Below, piece by piece: positions 25,806-35,376 of a DNA stretch of 64,000 nucleotides. A program made the translations under genes and the position numbers. The notes beneath the pieces were generated by a model. It did no database searches. It was given only the letters and a program-made list of their open reading frames with translations, and was not told where the DNA came from. The stretch lies in contig NZ_WELI01000001.1 of NCBI RefSeq assembly GCF_009184635.1, positions 806,001 through 870,000 on the forward strand, written 5' to 3'. This DNA comes from Rudanella paleaurantiibacter. Its GTDB lineage: Bacteria; Bacteroidota; Bacteroidia; Cytophagales; Spirosomataceae. Each line of letters begins with the position of its first letter. The first letter of the stretch is position 1.

Positions 25806-28800
25806 ATGAATCTCAAAAGGCTACTTTTTTGCGGGGCGTTGCTTCCAGTTAGTGGAATGTTGGCCCTACCGACTGCCTACGCGGGCAGTCCGCTTCATGC
25901 CGCCGTTCGACCCTCTGTTTTCTCCACCGACCGGTTCGATGTGCAGGTACTCACAATCACCGGGCAGGTGACCGACGAGAAAGGGGAGGGGCTGCCGGGC
26001 GCCAGTGTGTCGCTGAAAGGCTCAACAATTGGGGCTAACACCGATGCGCAGGGGAACTACACACTGCGGATTCCCGACGGGACTGCTAACCCCGTGCTGG
26101 TGATTTCGTACATCGGTTACGCGGCTCAGGAAGTAGCCGTTGGCAACCAGACCGTGGTGAATGTGCAACTGAAAGCCGATGCCAAATCACTGAACGAAGT
26201 AGTGGTGGTGGGATACGGTACCCAAAAACGCTCCGACATTACGGGAGCTGTGGCCTCGGTGCCCAAAGCCCGTTTGTCGCAACTGCCCGTGACCAACGTG
26301 TTGCAGGCCGTGCAGGGAGCTGTAGCCGGGGTCAACATAAGTCAGTCGTCGTCGGTGCCGGGAACCGCGCCCTCGACCATTATCCGGGGGCAGAACTCGA
26401 TCAACGCCAACTCGGGGCCCTACGTGGTTGTCGACGGGATTCCGCTCAGCAAAACGGGTGGCTCACTCAACGACATTAACCCCAACGATATTGAGTCGAT
26501 CGAGATTTTGAAAGATGCGTCGGCGGTAGCGATTTACGGAACCAACGGGGCCAACGGCGTTATCCTGATCACAACCAAGCGCGGCACCACCGGCAAGCCT
26601 ACCATTCGGTATAGCAACTACGCCGGGGTCGAGAATTTCGCCCACATCCTGCGGCCGCGCAACGGCGAGGAGTACGTGCAGAAATACAAAGACTACATGA
26701 CGCAAACGGGCCAGAAACTGGTGAATCCGGTCCCGAACTTTGAGGAGTTGAGCAACTACAACGCCGGGATTACCACCGACTGGATTAAGGAGGCTACCCA
26801 AACCGGGGTGTTGCAAGACCACAATCTGAGCATTTCGGGCGGCACCAGTAATGTACGTTACTTTATCTCGGGCGAATACCTCGATCAGAAAGGCGTTATC
26901 AAAGGCTATCAGTACAAGCGGGCCAGTTTCCGCTCCAACCTGGATGTCAACGTGACGGATTTCCTGACGGTGGGTACCTCCCTTTTTATCGCCAACAACA
27001 ACCGCGACGGTGGCCGGGCCAACCTGCTCAACGCAACGGCCATGAGCCCCTACGGGCAGGAGTACAACGCCAACGGGACGTATAAAATCTACCCGATGTT
27101 TCCTGAGCAGCTGTACACCAACCCCATGCTTGGCCTCACCACCGACCGGGTCGATCGGAATACCAACCTGAACGGTAATGGGTACGCGGAGGTGAAGTTT
27201 TCCGGTGCACTTGAAGGGCTCAAGTTCCGCCTGAACGCGGGTTACTCGTACATTCCGGCCCGTACAGGTAGCTACGTGGGGCGCAGTGCCAACGACCTGC
27301 TCGGAACGGCCAACACGTTTTTCTCGGAAACCAACAGCTTCACGCTTGAAAACATCCTGACCTACACCCGCGACTGGGGCAAGCACCATTTCGACTTTAC
27401 GGGCCTCTACAGTGCCCAGCAGCGTAAATATGCCACGGCAAGCGGTTCGGCTACGGGCTTTGTTAACGACGAACTCTCATTCTACAACCTCGGGGCGGGG
27501 GCCACTCAGTCGAGCAACTCATTTGCCGACCGCTACGGTCTGAATTCGCAGATGGGTCGTGTCAACTACTCCTACGATAGCCGCTACCTGTTTACCCTGA
27601 CGGCCCGTCGCGATGGCTCGTCGGTGTTTGGCGCCAATACCACCAAGTACGGCCTCTTCCCGTCGGCGGCTCTGGGCTGGAATATCAGCAACGAAGCCTT
27701 CATGAAGAATGCCACGGTGGTGAGCAACCTGAAACTCCGGTTGTCGTACGGTAAGTCGGGCAACGAGGCTATCAGCGTGTACCGCACCATTACGACCAAC
27801 AACACGGGTCGGTCGCCGTTCAACGGTGTCAGTACGATTGGTGCCCTGGCGGGTAACCTCGGTAATGCTAACCTGCAATGGGAAACCACGCTCAGCCGCA
27901 ATATTGGTCTGGACTTCGGATTCCTCAATAACCGGATCAACGGTAGCCTTGAACTGTACAAGAACAACACCAAAGGCCTGTTGTTGCTACGGAGTCTGCC
28001 CATTATTACGGGATATTCCAGCGTATTTGATAACCTCGGCGAAACCTCGAATACGGGTATCGAACTCACGCTGAATACCCGTAATGTGACCAAAGGGGAT
28101 CTGAAATGGGAAAGCGGGGTGGTGTTTGCCTCGAACCGCAACCGGATTATCGACCTCTATGGCGACCAGAAAGACGACCTCGGTAACCGGTGGTTTATCG
28201 GGCAGCCCATCAGCGTGGTGTACGATTACAAACTGGCCGGTGTATGGCAGGTTGGCGAGGATGCCTCGTCGCAGGACCCCGGCTCGGTGGCGGGTGATCT
28301 GAAATTTGCCGACCTCAACGGCGACAAGAAAATCACGCCCGACGGCGACCGTATGATTCTGGGCCAAACGGCACCTAAGTGGACGGGTGGTCTGACGAAC
28401 ACATTCCATTACAAAAACTTCCACCTGAACGTGTTTATTCAGACGGTGCAGGGCATCACCCGCAACAACGCCGACCTGACCTATGCCGACGAAACCGGTA
28501 AGCGGAACACGCCGATCGACGTAGGTTACTGGACTGCCGAGAACAAGAGCAACACCCGCCCCTCGCTGGCGTTCAAAAACCCACGGGGCTACGGCTACGC
28601 GTCGGATGCCAGCTTTACCCGCATCAAAGACGTAACGCTCAGCTATGTGTTCGGGGCTAAAGTGCTGGATAAGCTCCGTTTGGGCAATGCCACCATCTAC
28701 GTCAGTGGCCGTAACCTATACACGTTCACGAACTGGATTGGCTGGGACCCCGAAGCCGTGCAGCAATCGCGCGGGGTGGGCGACTGGGCCAACAACTACC

Positions 28801-28847
28801 CCCTGACCCGCTCGTTTGTGATGGGCCTGAACCTTAGCCTTCGTTAA
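25806..28847 (+). CDS. SusC/RagA-family TonB-linked outer-membrane transporter (pair 1)
   Basis: A 1013-residue TonB-dependent outer-membrane channel that imports oligosaccharides together with the SusD lipoprotein encoded next. After a signal peptide (MNLKRLLFCGALLPVSG) there is a carboxypeptidase-regulatory-like domain (about 55-130; VTDEKGEGLPGASVSLKGS). The plug follows with NEVVVVGYGTQKRSDITGAV and LKDASAVAIYGTNGANGV. The rest is a 22-strand-type barrel ending in an aromatic-poor but typical MGLNLSLR tail. The frame is open further upstream but only ATG 25806 gives a signal peptide. The downstream enzymes (GH105, GH78, KduI, KduD) point to a rhamnose/uronate oligosaccharide such as rhamnogalacturonan as cargo. 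Confidence 0.95.
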   Translation: MNLKRLLFCGALLPVSGMLALPTAYAGSPLHAAVRPSVFSTDRFDVQVLTITGQVTDEKGEGLPGASVSLKGSTIGANTDAQGNYTLRIPDGTANPVLVISYIGYAAQEVAVGNQTVVNVQLKADAKSLNEVVVVGYGTQKRSDITGAVASVPKARLSQLPVTNVLQAVQGAVAGVNISQSSSVPGTAPSTIIRGQNSINANSGPYVVVDGIPLSKTGGSLNDINPNDIESIEILKDASAVAIYGTNGANGVILITTKRGTTGKPTIRYSNYAGVENFAHILRPRNGEEYVQKYKDYMTQTGQKLVNPVPNFEELSNYNAGITTDWIKEATQTGVLQDHNLSISGGTSNVRYFISGEYLDQKGVIKGYQYKRASFRSNLDVNVTDFLTVGTSLFIANNNRDGGRANLLNATAMSPYGQEYNANGTYKIYPMFPEQLYTNPMLGLTTDRVDRNTNLNGNGYAEVKFSGALEGLKFRLNAGYSYIPARTGSYVGRSANDLLGTANTFFSETNSFTLENILTYTRDWGKHHFDFTGLYSAQQRKYATASGSATGFVNDELSFYNLGAGATQSSNSFADRYGLNSQMGRVNYSYDSRYLFTLTARRDGSSVFGANTTKYGLFPSAALGWNISNEAFMKNATVVSNLKLRLSYGKSGNEAISVYRTITTNNTGRSPFNGVSTIGALAGNLGNANLQWETTLSRNIGLDFGFLNNRINGSLELYKNNTKGLLLLRSLPIITGYSSVFDNLGETSNTGIELTLNTRNVTKGDLKWESGVVFASNRNRIIDLYGDQKDDLGNRWFIGQPISVVYDYKLAGVWQVGEDASSQDPGSVAGDLKFADLNGDKKITPDGDRMILGQTAPKWTGGLTNTFHYKNFHLNVFIQTVQGITRNNADLTYADETGKRNTPIDVGYWTAENKSNTRPSLAFKNPRGYGYASDASFTRIKDVTLSYVFGAKVLDKLRLGNATIYVSGRNLYTFTNWIGWDPEAVQQSRGVGDWANNYPLTRSFVMGLNLSLR

Positions 28848-28870
28848 CCTGACTGCTTACATCCGATCTC

Positions 28871-30499
28871 ATGAAATCAATTGCTAAACTTCTCTTCGTG
28901 TCGGTTGTGGTTCTGGCTTCAGCCTGCAAAGACACGTTTCTCGACGAAAAACCTTACTCGTCGTACACGCCCGTTACGCTTAACGATTCGCTCGGTTTCG
29001 AAGCGCAACTCGTTGGCCTCTATAACCACACCAGCACCATTTTCTCCTGGGCCGACCAGCAGGGATGGCCGAGTGTGTGGCAGGTCGGTACCGACGTAGC
29101 CAACGCGACGGCCAACCAGCAGGGTATCGAGATTCCGTACTACAACTACGCGCAGCTGACCTCAACGGATGGCGCAGCCGCCCGGACCTGGAACCGGAGC
29201 TACATTATGGTGAACCTGTCTAACATTATCATCAATGGAGCCGAGTCGCCATCGCTGACGAGCATCAGCGCGGGGGGTAAAAACAAGATCAGCGCCGAGG
29301 CCAAATTTTTCCGGGCCTACGCGTACAACACCCTGGCGACCTGCTTCGGTGGGGTGCCCCTCTTGACACAGGCCCTCACCGGTCCTAAAACCGATTTTGT
29401 GCGGGCGCCTGTCGAGGATGTAAATAAGCAGATTGTCGACGACCTAACGTTTGCCATTGCCAATCTGCCCGACATCGACAATGTGAAGTCGAACGCGAAA
29501 GGCAAGCTCTACGGCCGTGCCAACAAGTTTATGGCGATGCAGTTGCTGGGTGAAGTGTACCTGCGCATGGGTAAGCCCGACCTGGCCGAGGCTCAGCTCG
29601 GAGCAATTATCAGCAGTGGTAAGTTCAAGCTGGTCAAGAGCCGTTACGGCCTCAAAGCGGGTAGCCCCGGCGACTATTATTCCGACATGTTTGTGTACGG
29701 CAACCAGCGCCGGGTGCAGGGCAACACCGAGGCTATCTGGGTGCTGGAGCAGGAAAACCCAAGCACTGTGGTGGGCGGTATCACCGACAACCCGCAGCAA
29801 CGCCGGGTGTGGGGCGCGGCTTACCACAATGTGCAGGGCATGGCCTTGTCGGACTCGACGGGTGGTCGGGCACTGGGCCGGTTGCGACTGAGCAACTGGG
29901 TGTTGTATGGCTTATACAAGCCCGGCGACATCCGTAACTCGCAATACAACATCCGGCGTCGGTATGTGTACAACGACCCTACCAAGCCAGCTACGTATGG
30001 CAAGCCGGTGCCGTACGCCGGTACCGATACCCTGTTCAACATTGCTCCGCATACCACCAAATGGTATCAGTTCGACCCGAACGATACGTTTGGCTACGCA
30101 ATGGTGAAAGATTTTATTCTGATGCGGCTGGGCGAAACCTACCTGCTGCTGGCCGAAGCCCAGGTGAAGCAAGGTAAACTCGAAGCCGCTGCGGCTAGTA
30201 TCAACACCCTGCGCGAGCGGGCGTTTCCGGGCTACCCAGCGGTGGGCAAAGTGTCGGCGGCTGACATGACGCTCGACTTTGTGCTCGATGAGCGCGCCCG
30301 CGAACTGATTGGCGAGGAAAACCGCCGGATGACCCTCATGCGCACTAAGACGCTGGTTGACCGAGCCACCCGACTCAACGCCAACAACCCCGTAAACCCG
30401 ATTCGTGGCCTGACGGAGAAAAACCTGCTCATGCCGATTCCGCTGACCGAAATTCAGTTGAACAAAGACGCCGTACTGGCCCAGAATCCCGGATATTAA
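28871..30499 (+). CDS. SusD/RagB-family outer-membrane lipoprotein (pair 1)
   Basis: A 542-residue glycan-binding lipoprotein that forms the lid of the SusC channel. The lipobox is LASAC with C19 as the lipidated residue. TPR-like helices are visible around GRANKFMAMQLLGEVYLRMG, and the C-terminal SusD motif is present as MRLGETYLLLAEAQVKQG and LDERARELIGEENRR. It starts 23 bp after the SusC stop. A hairpin terminator follows, which fits the frequent partial termination after SusC/SusD that keeps the pair more abundant than the enzymes. Confidence 0.95.
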   Translation: MKSIAKLLFVSVVVLASACKDTFLDEKPYSSYTPVTLNDSLGFEAQLVGLYNHTSTIFSWADQQGWPSVWQVGTDVANATANQQGIEIPYYNYAQLTSTDGAAARTWNRSYIMVNLSNIIINGAESPSLTSISAGGKNKISAEAKFFRAYAYNTLATCFGGVPLLTQALTGPKTDFVRAPVEDVNKQIVDDLTFAIANLPDIDNVKSNAKGKLYGRANKFMAMQLLGEVYLRMGKPDLAEAQLGAIISSGKFKLVKSRYGLKAGSPGDYYSDMFVYGNQRRVQGNTEAIWVLEQENPSTVVGGITDNPQQRRVWGAAYHNVQGMALSDSTGGRALGRLRLSNWVLYGLYKPGDIRNSQYNIRRRYVYNDPTKPATYGKPVPYAGTDTLFNIAPHTTKWYQFDPNDTFGYAMVKDFILMRLGETYLLLAEAQVKQGKLEAAAASINTLRERAFPGYPAVGKVSAADMTLDFVLDERARELIGEENRRMTLMRTKTLVDRATRLNANNPVNPIRGLTEKNLLMPIPLTEIQLNKDAVLAQNPGY

Positions 30500-30518
30500 T
30501 TTATACTCACAACCCGAC

Positions 30519-30560
30519 AACGAGTCTTCACCGGTTTTTCGGATGGAGACTCGTTTCTTT
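30519..30560 (+). terminator. Intrinsic terminator or attenuator after SusD
   Basis: AACGAGTCT at 30519-30527 pairs with AGACTCGTT at 30547-30555, followed by TCTTT. It lies 8 bp before the GH105 start, so it may attenuate rather than fully stop transcription into the enzyme genes. Confidence 0.7.
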
Positions 30561-30568
30561 GCTGTACG

Positions 30569-31687
30569 ATGCCTCAACTCCTTACTCTAACTCTCTGGCT
30601 GGCCTTTTGCACCTGGGCCGGAGCCCAGCCCGTGCCGAAACCGGCCGAGGTGCTGCAAACAGTACAGCGTGTTAATGATTACTGGCAAAAAGCCAGGCCG
30701 ACGCACGGGAACGCCTTTTGGGACAATGCCGCCTACCATACGGGCAATATGGAGGCTTATTTCCTGACCAAAAACGAAGCCTATCGGCGCTACTCCGAAG
30801 CCTGGGCTGAGCAGAATGATTGGAAAGGGGCCAAATCGGACAACCGGGCCAACTGGAAGTACACCTACGGCGAAACAGACGAATACGTGCTCTTTGGCGA
30901 TTGGCAGATTTGCTTTCAAACCTACATTGACCTGTATAACCTGCAACCCGACGCCCGGAAGGTGGCCCGCGCCCGCGAGGTGATGGAATACCAGATGAGT
31001 ACACCTTATAATGGGTACTGGTGGTGGGCCGATGGCCTGTACATGGTGATGCCGGTGATGACCAAGCTTTACAAGCTGACCGGGAATCGGCTGTACCTCC
31101 AGAAACTGCATGAATATTTTACCTTCGCCAACGGCATTATGTACGATGCCGACGCCCGGTTGTACTACCGCGACGCCAAGTATGTGTACCCGGCCCACAA
31201 AACTGCCAATGGGCTGAAAGATTTCTGGTCGCGGGGGGATGGCTGGGTGTTTGCCGGACTCGCTAAAGTGCTGGCCGACCTGCCCGCCGACGACCCGCAC
31301 CGGGCCGAGTACATCGACACGTTCAAGGGCATGGCCGAGGCCATTCGGAAGGCACAGCAACCCGACGGTTACTGGACCCGCAGCCTGCTTGATCCGGCGC
31401 AGGCACCCGGCCCCGAAACCAGCGGCACCGCCTTTTTTACGTACGGGTTTTTGTGGGGTATTAACAACGGCCTGCTCGACGAGCGTACGTACCGGCCCAC
31501 GGTCCTGAACGCCTGGCAATACCTCACGAAGGTGGCCCTGCAACCCGATGGCCGTATCGGGTACGTACAGCCTATTGGCGAGAAAGCCATTCCGGGGCAG
31601 GTTGTCAACGCTAACTCCACGACCAATTTTGGCGTAGGGGCATTTTTGCTGGCTGCGTGTGAGCTGCATCGGTACGTATCAAAATGA
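30569..31687 (+). CDS. GH105 unsaturated rhamnogalacturonyl hydrolase
   Basis: A 372-residue exported (alpha/alpha)6-barrel enzyme of family GH105 (YteR/RhiN-like). It removes the 4,5-unsaturated uronic acid from the non-reducing end of oligosaccharides made by pectin lyases. The signal peptide is MPQLLTLTLWLAFCTWAGAQ. The motif WWWADGLYMVMP carries the expected catalytic Asp, D155. FWSRGDGWVFAGLA and SGTAFFTYGFLWG are also typical. It lies between the SusD terminator and a DUF2264 gene (22-bp gap). The released unsaturated galacturonate would open to 5-keto-4-deoxyuronate, the substrate of KduI encoded downstream. Confidence 0.93.
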   Translation: MPQLLTLTLWLAFCTWAGAQPVPKPAEVLQTVQRVNDYWQKARPTHGNAFWDNAAYHTGNMEAYFLTKNEAYRRYSEAWAEQNDWKGAKSDNRANWKYTYGETDEYVLFGDWQICFQTYIDLYNLQPDARKVARAREVMEYQMSTPYNGYWWWADGLYMVMPVMTKLYKLTGNRLYLQKLHEYFTFANGIMYDADARLYYRDAKYVYPAHKTANGLKDFWSRGDGWVFAGLAKVLADLPADDPHRAEYIDTFKGMAEAIRKAQQPDGYWTRSLLDPAQAPGPETSGTAFFTYGFLWGINNGLLDERTYRPTVLNAWQYLTKVALQPDGRIGYVQPIGEKAIPGQVVNANSTTNFGVGAFLLAACELHRYVSK

Positions 31688-31709
31688 ATCTAGCCCGCCA
31701 AAGTTGACA

Positions 31710-32972
31710 ATGATGAAGCACTGGTGTTTTGCCCTGATGCTGACTGGCCTCACGCTCATGTTTGTGGGGAGCCCCGGTTTAGCCCAGAAATCGAAAAAGA
31801 AGATGTCGCCCGCCCCCGTTCCGGTAAGCGACCGGCAGTTCTGGCTGGCCGAAATGGATCGGATGGTGCGTCCGGTTATCACCAGCCTGGCTGCCGACAG
31901 CCTGCGTATCCGAATGCCTAAAGTAACGTCGAACCGCGTTGATAACCGGGAGCAGCGGATTGGGGTACAGTACGTGGAGGTGCTGGGGCGGGTGCTGAGC
32001 GGTATGGCTCCCTGGCTGCAGGGCGAAGGCGGTACACCCAACGAGGTTGCCCTCCGTAATCAATACCGCCAATGGGTGCTCAAGGGCATAGCCAACGCGC
32101 TCGACTCGACCAGAAAAGACTACATGCGGTTCGATATCGGCGGTCAGCAGATTGTGGATGCTTCGTTTATCGCCTATGCCTTTGTGCGGGCTCCCTGGCT
32201 CTGGGAGCATTTGTCCAAAATGGATCAGGACCGACTGGCCAGTGCTATTCGGAGTACGCGCCGGTTTAAACCCGTATTTTCGAACTGGCTCCTGTTTTCA
32301 GCCATGAACGAGGCTTTCCTGTGCCGGTACGGCTACGAATGGGACCCCATGCGTGTCGATTATGCCTTGCAACAGCTGGAGCAGTGGTACGTAGGCGATG
32401 GTATGTATTCCGATGGCGTGCACTACGCTTTCGACTACTACAACAGCTACGTGATTCACCCGTATCTGGCCGGTATTGTCGACATTATCGGTAAGAAAAC
32501 CAATGCCTACAACGGCATGATTGCCAAAATTCGAAAGAGTAACGAACGCTACGCAATCATTCAGGAACGGTTGATTAATGCCGACGGCAGTTTTCCACCC
32601 ACCGGACGCTCGCTGGTGTACCGGGGCGCTGCGTTTCATCATCTGGCCGATATGGCCTGGCGGAAAGCACTCCCCACCGACCTCAGGCCCGCTCAGGTAC
32701 GCGGGGCGCTCACGGCCGTCATCAAGAAAACGCTCGAAAGCCCTTCGACGTACACCAACGGCTGGCTCACCATTGGGTTATACGGTGCCCAGCCCGACAT
32801 TGCCGATGTGTACAACAACCAGGGCAGCCTGTACCTGGCGACGGCTATTTTCCTGCCGCTCGGTTTGCCCGATACCGACCCGTTCTGGGCCGATCCGCCC
32901 GCTAAATGGAGTGCTCTGCGCGTTTGGAGTGGCGATGATTTTCCGCACGATAAAAGCGCCGACCTGCGCTAA
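31710..32972 (+). CDS. DUF2264 protein, likely secreted uronic-acid glycosidase
   Basis: A 420-residue exported protein with DUF2264 over most of its length. The signal peptide is MMKHWCFALMLTGLTLMFVG with cleavage after LAQ. The family signature is visible in NWLLFSAMNEAFL, YVGDGMYSDGVHYAFDYYN and SYVIHPYL. DUF2264 proteins form an (alpha/alpha) barrel and usually accompany GH105 or GH88 in pectin-type loci; some members are reported as beta-glucuronidases, but the activity of this one is inferred from family and context. The start could equally be ATG 31713. It is tightly packed between GH105 and GH78 (gaps 22 and 12 bp). Confidence 0.9.
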   Translation: MMKHWCFALMLTGLTLMFVGSPGLAQKSKKKMSPAPVPVSDRQFWLAEMDRMVRPVITSLAADSLRIRMPKVTSNRVDNREQRIGVQYVEVLGRVLSGMAPWLQGEGGTPNEVALRNQYRQWVLKGIANALDSTRKDYMRFDIGGQQIVDASFIAYAFVRAPWLWEHLSKMDQDRLASAIRSTRRFKPVFSNWLLFSAMNEAFLCRYGYEWDPMRVDYALQQLEQWYVGDGMYSDGVHYAFDYYNSYVIHPYLAGIVDIIGKKTNAYNGMIAKIRKSNERYAIIQERLINADGSFPPTGRSLVYRGAAFHHLADMAWRKALPTDLRPAQVRGALTAVIKKTLESPSTYTNGWLTIGLYGAQPDIADVYNNQGSLYLATAIFLPLGLPDTDPFWADPPAKWSALRVWSGDDFPHDKSADLR

Positions 32973-32984
32973 CCGATTTTGCCT

Positions 32985-35258
32985 ATGCAACGTACCGTAT
33001 TGGGAGCCCTTTTGCTGTTGGGGCTGCGGGGTATGGCTCAACCCCAGCCGGTACCCACCGGCCTCCGTACCGATCTGCTTCTCCATACCGACCGGGTGTG
33101 GCATGAGGGATTTCTGACCAATCTTTCTCTCGAAACTGCCGATTCGGTGCAATTTCCGGGGCAGCGGGCCCTCATCCGCAGCACACACCCTTCGTTTAGC
33201 TGGGAGGTGCCGCCGGGGCTGGGTCGTCAGACTACGTATCGAATTATCGTTTCTTCCTCCCGTAAAAACAGCCTGGCCCAATTGCCTGATGTGTGGGACT
33301 CGGGTACGGTAAAGAGTGGGCAAAGTGTAGGAGTTTTGTTAGGCAATGCGGGCCTCGATACGAGTCGGGTGTACTACTGGCGTGTCAAAGTTGGTAGTGC
33401 ACAACTGGCAGAAACGCCGTTTTCGGAGCCGCGCGCCTTCAGAACAGCCTCCCGGTTGAACCGGTACGAAACGCCTTACTACCCGCTTGTTAAAGCCGAA
33501 GAAACGCCCCGTCAGGTGCGGAAACCGGCAGTTGGGCAGGAGCTGTACGATTTTGGCGTCGATGCCTTCGGGCAGGTGTACCTGACGGCCACCTCGGTCG
33601 CCGGTCGCGATACGCTCGTGCTGCACGTAGGCGAAGCCCTCACCCCCGATGGCCGCGTGCATACCAAACCACCGGGTACACTCCGGTACCGCCGGATAAC
33701 GCTGCCGTTGCTGAAAGGAACCCACCGATACGCGGTGCCGTTTCGGCCCGACAAACGGAATACGGGACCCAAAGCCATTCTGATGCCCGAGTACATCGGT
33801 GAGGTGCTTCCGTTCCGGTACGTTGAGGTAGAAAACCCCGGCGGAGCTGTTGCGGTAGGAGCGGTGGTGCGACACACGGTGACGTATCCGTTCGATGAAA
33901 CCGCGAGTTCGTTTGTTAGTTCCGACACCACGCTGAACCAGATCTGGGCGCTGTGCAAGCACACCATTAAAGCGACTACGTTTGCGGGCTACTACGTGGA
34001 TGGCGACCGGGAGCGGATTCCATACGAAGCCGATGCCCTGCTCAACCAGTTGTCGCACTACGCCACCGATGCCGAGTTCAACATTGCCAAACGGTCGCTC
34101 AACTACCTCATTTATCACGCTACCTGGCCTACCGAGTGGAGTTTGCAGAATGTACTCATTGCTTGGTACGATTACCTCAATTCGGGTGATTTACGCACGG
34201 CTGAGGCCCTTTACCCCGAACTGAAAGCCAAACTACTCTTACCGCTCGCCCGGCCCGACGGACTCATCAGTACTCGCACCGGACTGCAAACGGCCGAGTT
34301 CAAAAAGTCCATTCATTACGATACCTTCGACGGTCGGCCGATTTTGCAGGACATTGTCGACTGGCCGCAACAGGGAGTGCTGGGACTTGGGAAGAAAGAA
34401 GCCGGAGAGACCGACGGGTTTGTGTTTCGGGATTATAACGCGGTGGTTAACGCGTTTCATTATCAGGGGCTGGTATTTATGGCCGAGCTGGCGTCGCGGC
34501 TCGGAAAAGCCGACGATGCACTTTTGTTCACCAACCGAGCCCAACAGGTGCGGTTGGCATTTGTGGCTGCTTTTATCGACCCCAAAACGGGGCTTGTGCG
34601 CGATGGCGAAGGTACCGACCACGCGTCGTTACACGCCAACATGATGGCGCTGGCCTTTGGCCTGGTGCCCCAGAAAAACCGGCTGGCCGTGCTGGCGCAC
34701 ATGCGCTCGCGGGGTATGGCGTGCAGCGTGTACGGGTCTCAGTTTTTGCTCGATGCTCTGTACAACGCCCACGAGAGCAACTACGCCCTTGCATTGCTGA
34801 CATCGACCGAAGAACGGAGCTGGTACAACATGATTCGGACCGGTTCGACCCTGACAACCGAGGCCTGGGACACCCGTTACAAGCCCAATCAGGACTGGAA
34901 TCATGCCTGGGGAGCGGTCCCGGCCAACATTATTGTCCGCAAACTAATGGGTATCGAACCGCTGACCCCTGCTTTTGAAACCATGCAGATAAAACCGCAA
35001 CCCGGCACACTGCGGCAGGCATCGCTACAACTTGCTACGGTTCGGGGAGCGGTTGCGGTGTCGTTTGTCAACGTGCCCGGACGGTTTCAGTTACGGGCGT
35101 CGTTGCCGGGTAATATCGATGCTGTGGTGTATTTGCCTCGCAAAAGCTCAAAGGAACGGGTTCGGCAAAACGGGGCTCTGGTGAAAGCTGTATCAGCGGG
35201 AGACTTTTGGCGCCTGGAGGGCATACCGGCCGGTACCTACGAATGGATTGTCGAATAA
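32985..35258 (+). CDS. GH78 alpha-L-rhamnosidase (second paralogue)
   Basis: A 757-residue exported alpha-L-rhamnosidase with the same layout and almost the same length as the protein at 7884. It has a signal peptide (MQRTVLGALLLLGLRGMAQ), an N-terminal beta region with YYWRVKVG, an (alpha/alpha)6 barrel with VDGDRERIPYEADALLNQ, SWYNMIRTGSTLTTEAWD, and a C-terminal beta domain. A TTG at 32979 would also open the frame; ATG 32985 is better. It would take rhamnose off the imported or surface-cut rhamnogalacturonan chains after GH105 has removed the uronate. It starts 12 bp after DUF2264, which supports one transcript. Confidence 0.94.
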   Translation: MQRTVLGALLLLGLRGMAQPQPVPTGLRTDLLLHTDRVWHEGFLTNLSLETADSVQFPGQRALIRSTHPSFSWEVPPGLGRQTTYRIIVSSSRKNSLAQLPDVWDSGTVKSGQSVGVLLGNAGLDTSRVYYWRVKVGSAQLAETPFSEPRAFRTASRLNRYETPYYPLVKAEETPRQVRKPAVGQELYDFGVDAFGQVYLTATSVAGRDTLVLHVGEALTPDGRVHTKPPGTLRYRRITLPLLKGTHRYAVPFRPDKRNTGPKAILMPEYIGEVLPFRYVEVENPGGAVAVGAVVRHTVTYPFDETASSFVSSDTTLNQIWALCKHTIKATTFAGYYVDGDRERIPYEADALLNQLSHYATDAEFNIAKRSLNYLIYHATWPTEWSLQNVLIAWYDYLNSGDLRTAEALYPELKAKLLLPLARPDGLISTRTGLQTAEFKKSIHYDTFDGRPILQDIVDWPQQGVLGLGKKEAGETDGFVFRDYNAVVNAFHYQGLVFMAELASRLGKADDALLFTNRAQQVRLAFVAAFIDPKTGLVRDGEGTDHASLHANMMALAFGLVPQKNRLAVLAHMRSRGMACSVYGSQFLLDALYNAHESNYALALLTSTEERSWYNMIRTGSTLTTEAWDTRYKPNQDWNHAWGAVPANIIVRKLMGIEPLTPAFETMQIKPQPGTLRQASLQLATVRGAVAVSFVNVPGRFQLRASLPGNIDAVVYLPRKSSKERVRQNGALVKAVSAGDFWRLEGIPAGTYEWIVE

Positions 35259-35280
35259 GCCATCTTGCAACGACCGTTTG

Positions 35281-35288
35281 TAAGTTTG
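35281..35288 (+). promoter_or_regulatory. Candidate -7 element TAAGTTTG upstream of kduI
   Basis: The octamer matches TAnnTTTG and is followed by C, as is common in this phylum. It lies in the 118-bp gap between GH78 and kduI, about 90 bp before the ATG. No good -33 box is seen at the usual distance. Confidence 0.4.
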
Positions 35289-35376
35289 CAGGCCGTGTGC
35301 CGGTTTGGTACTGGTTGCTCAGTGCCGAGGCTGGTAGCGGGCATAGCGTAACACTCAAAACAGAAATTATAGAAGA

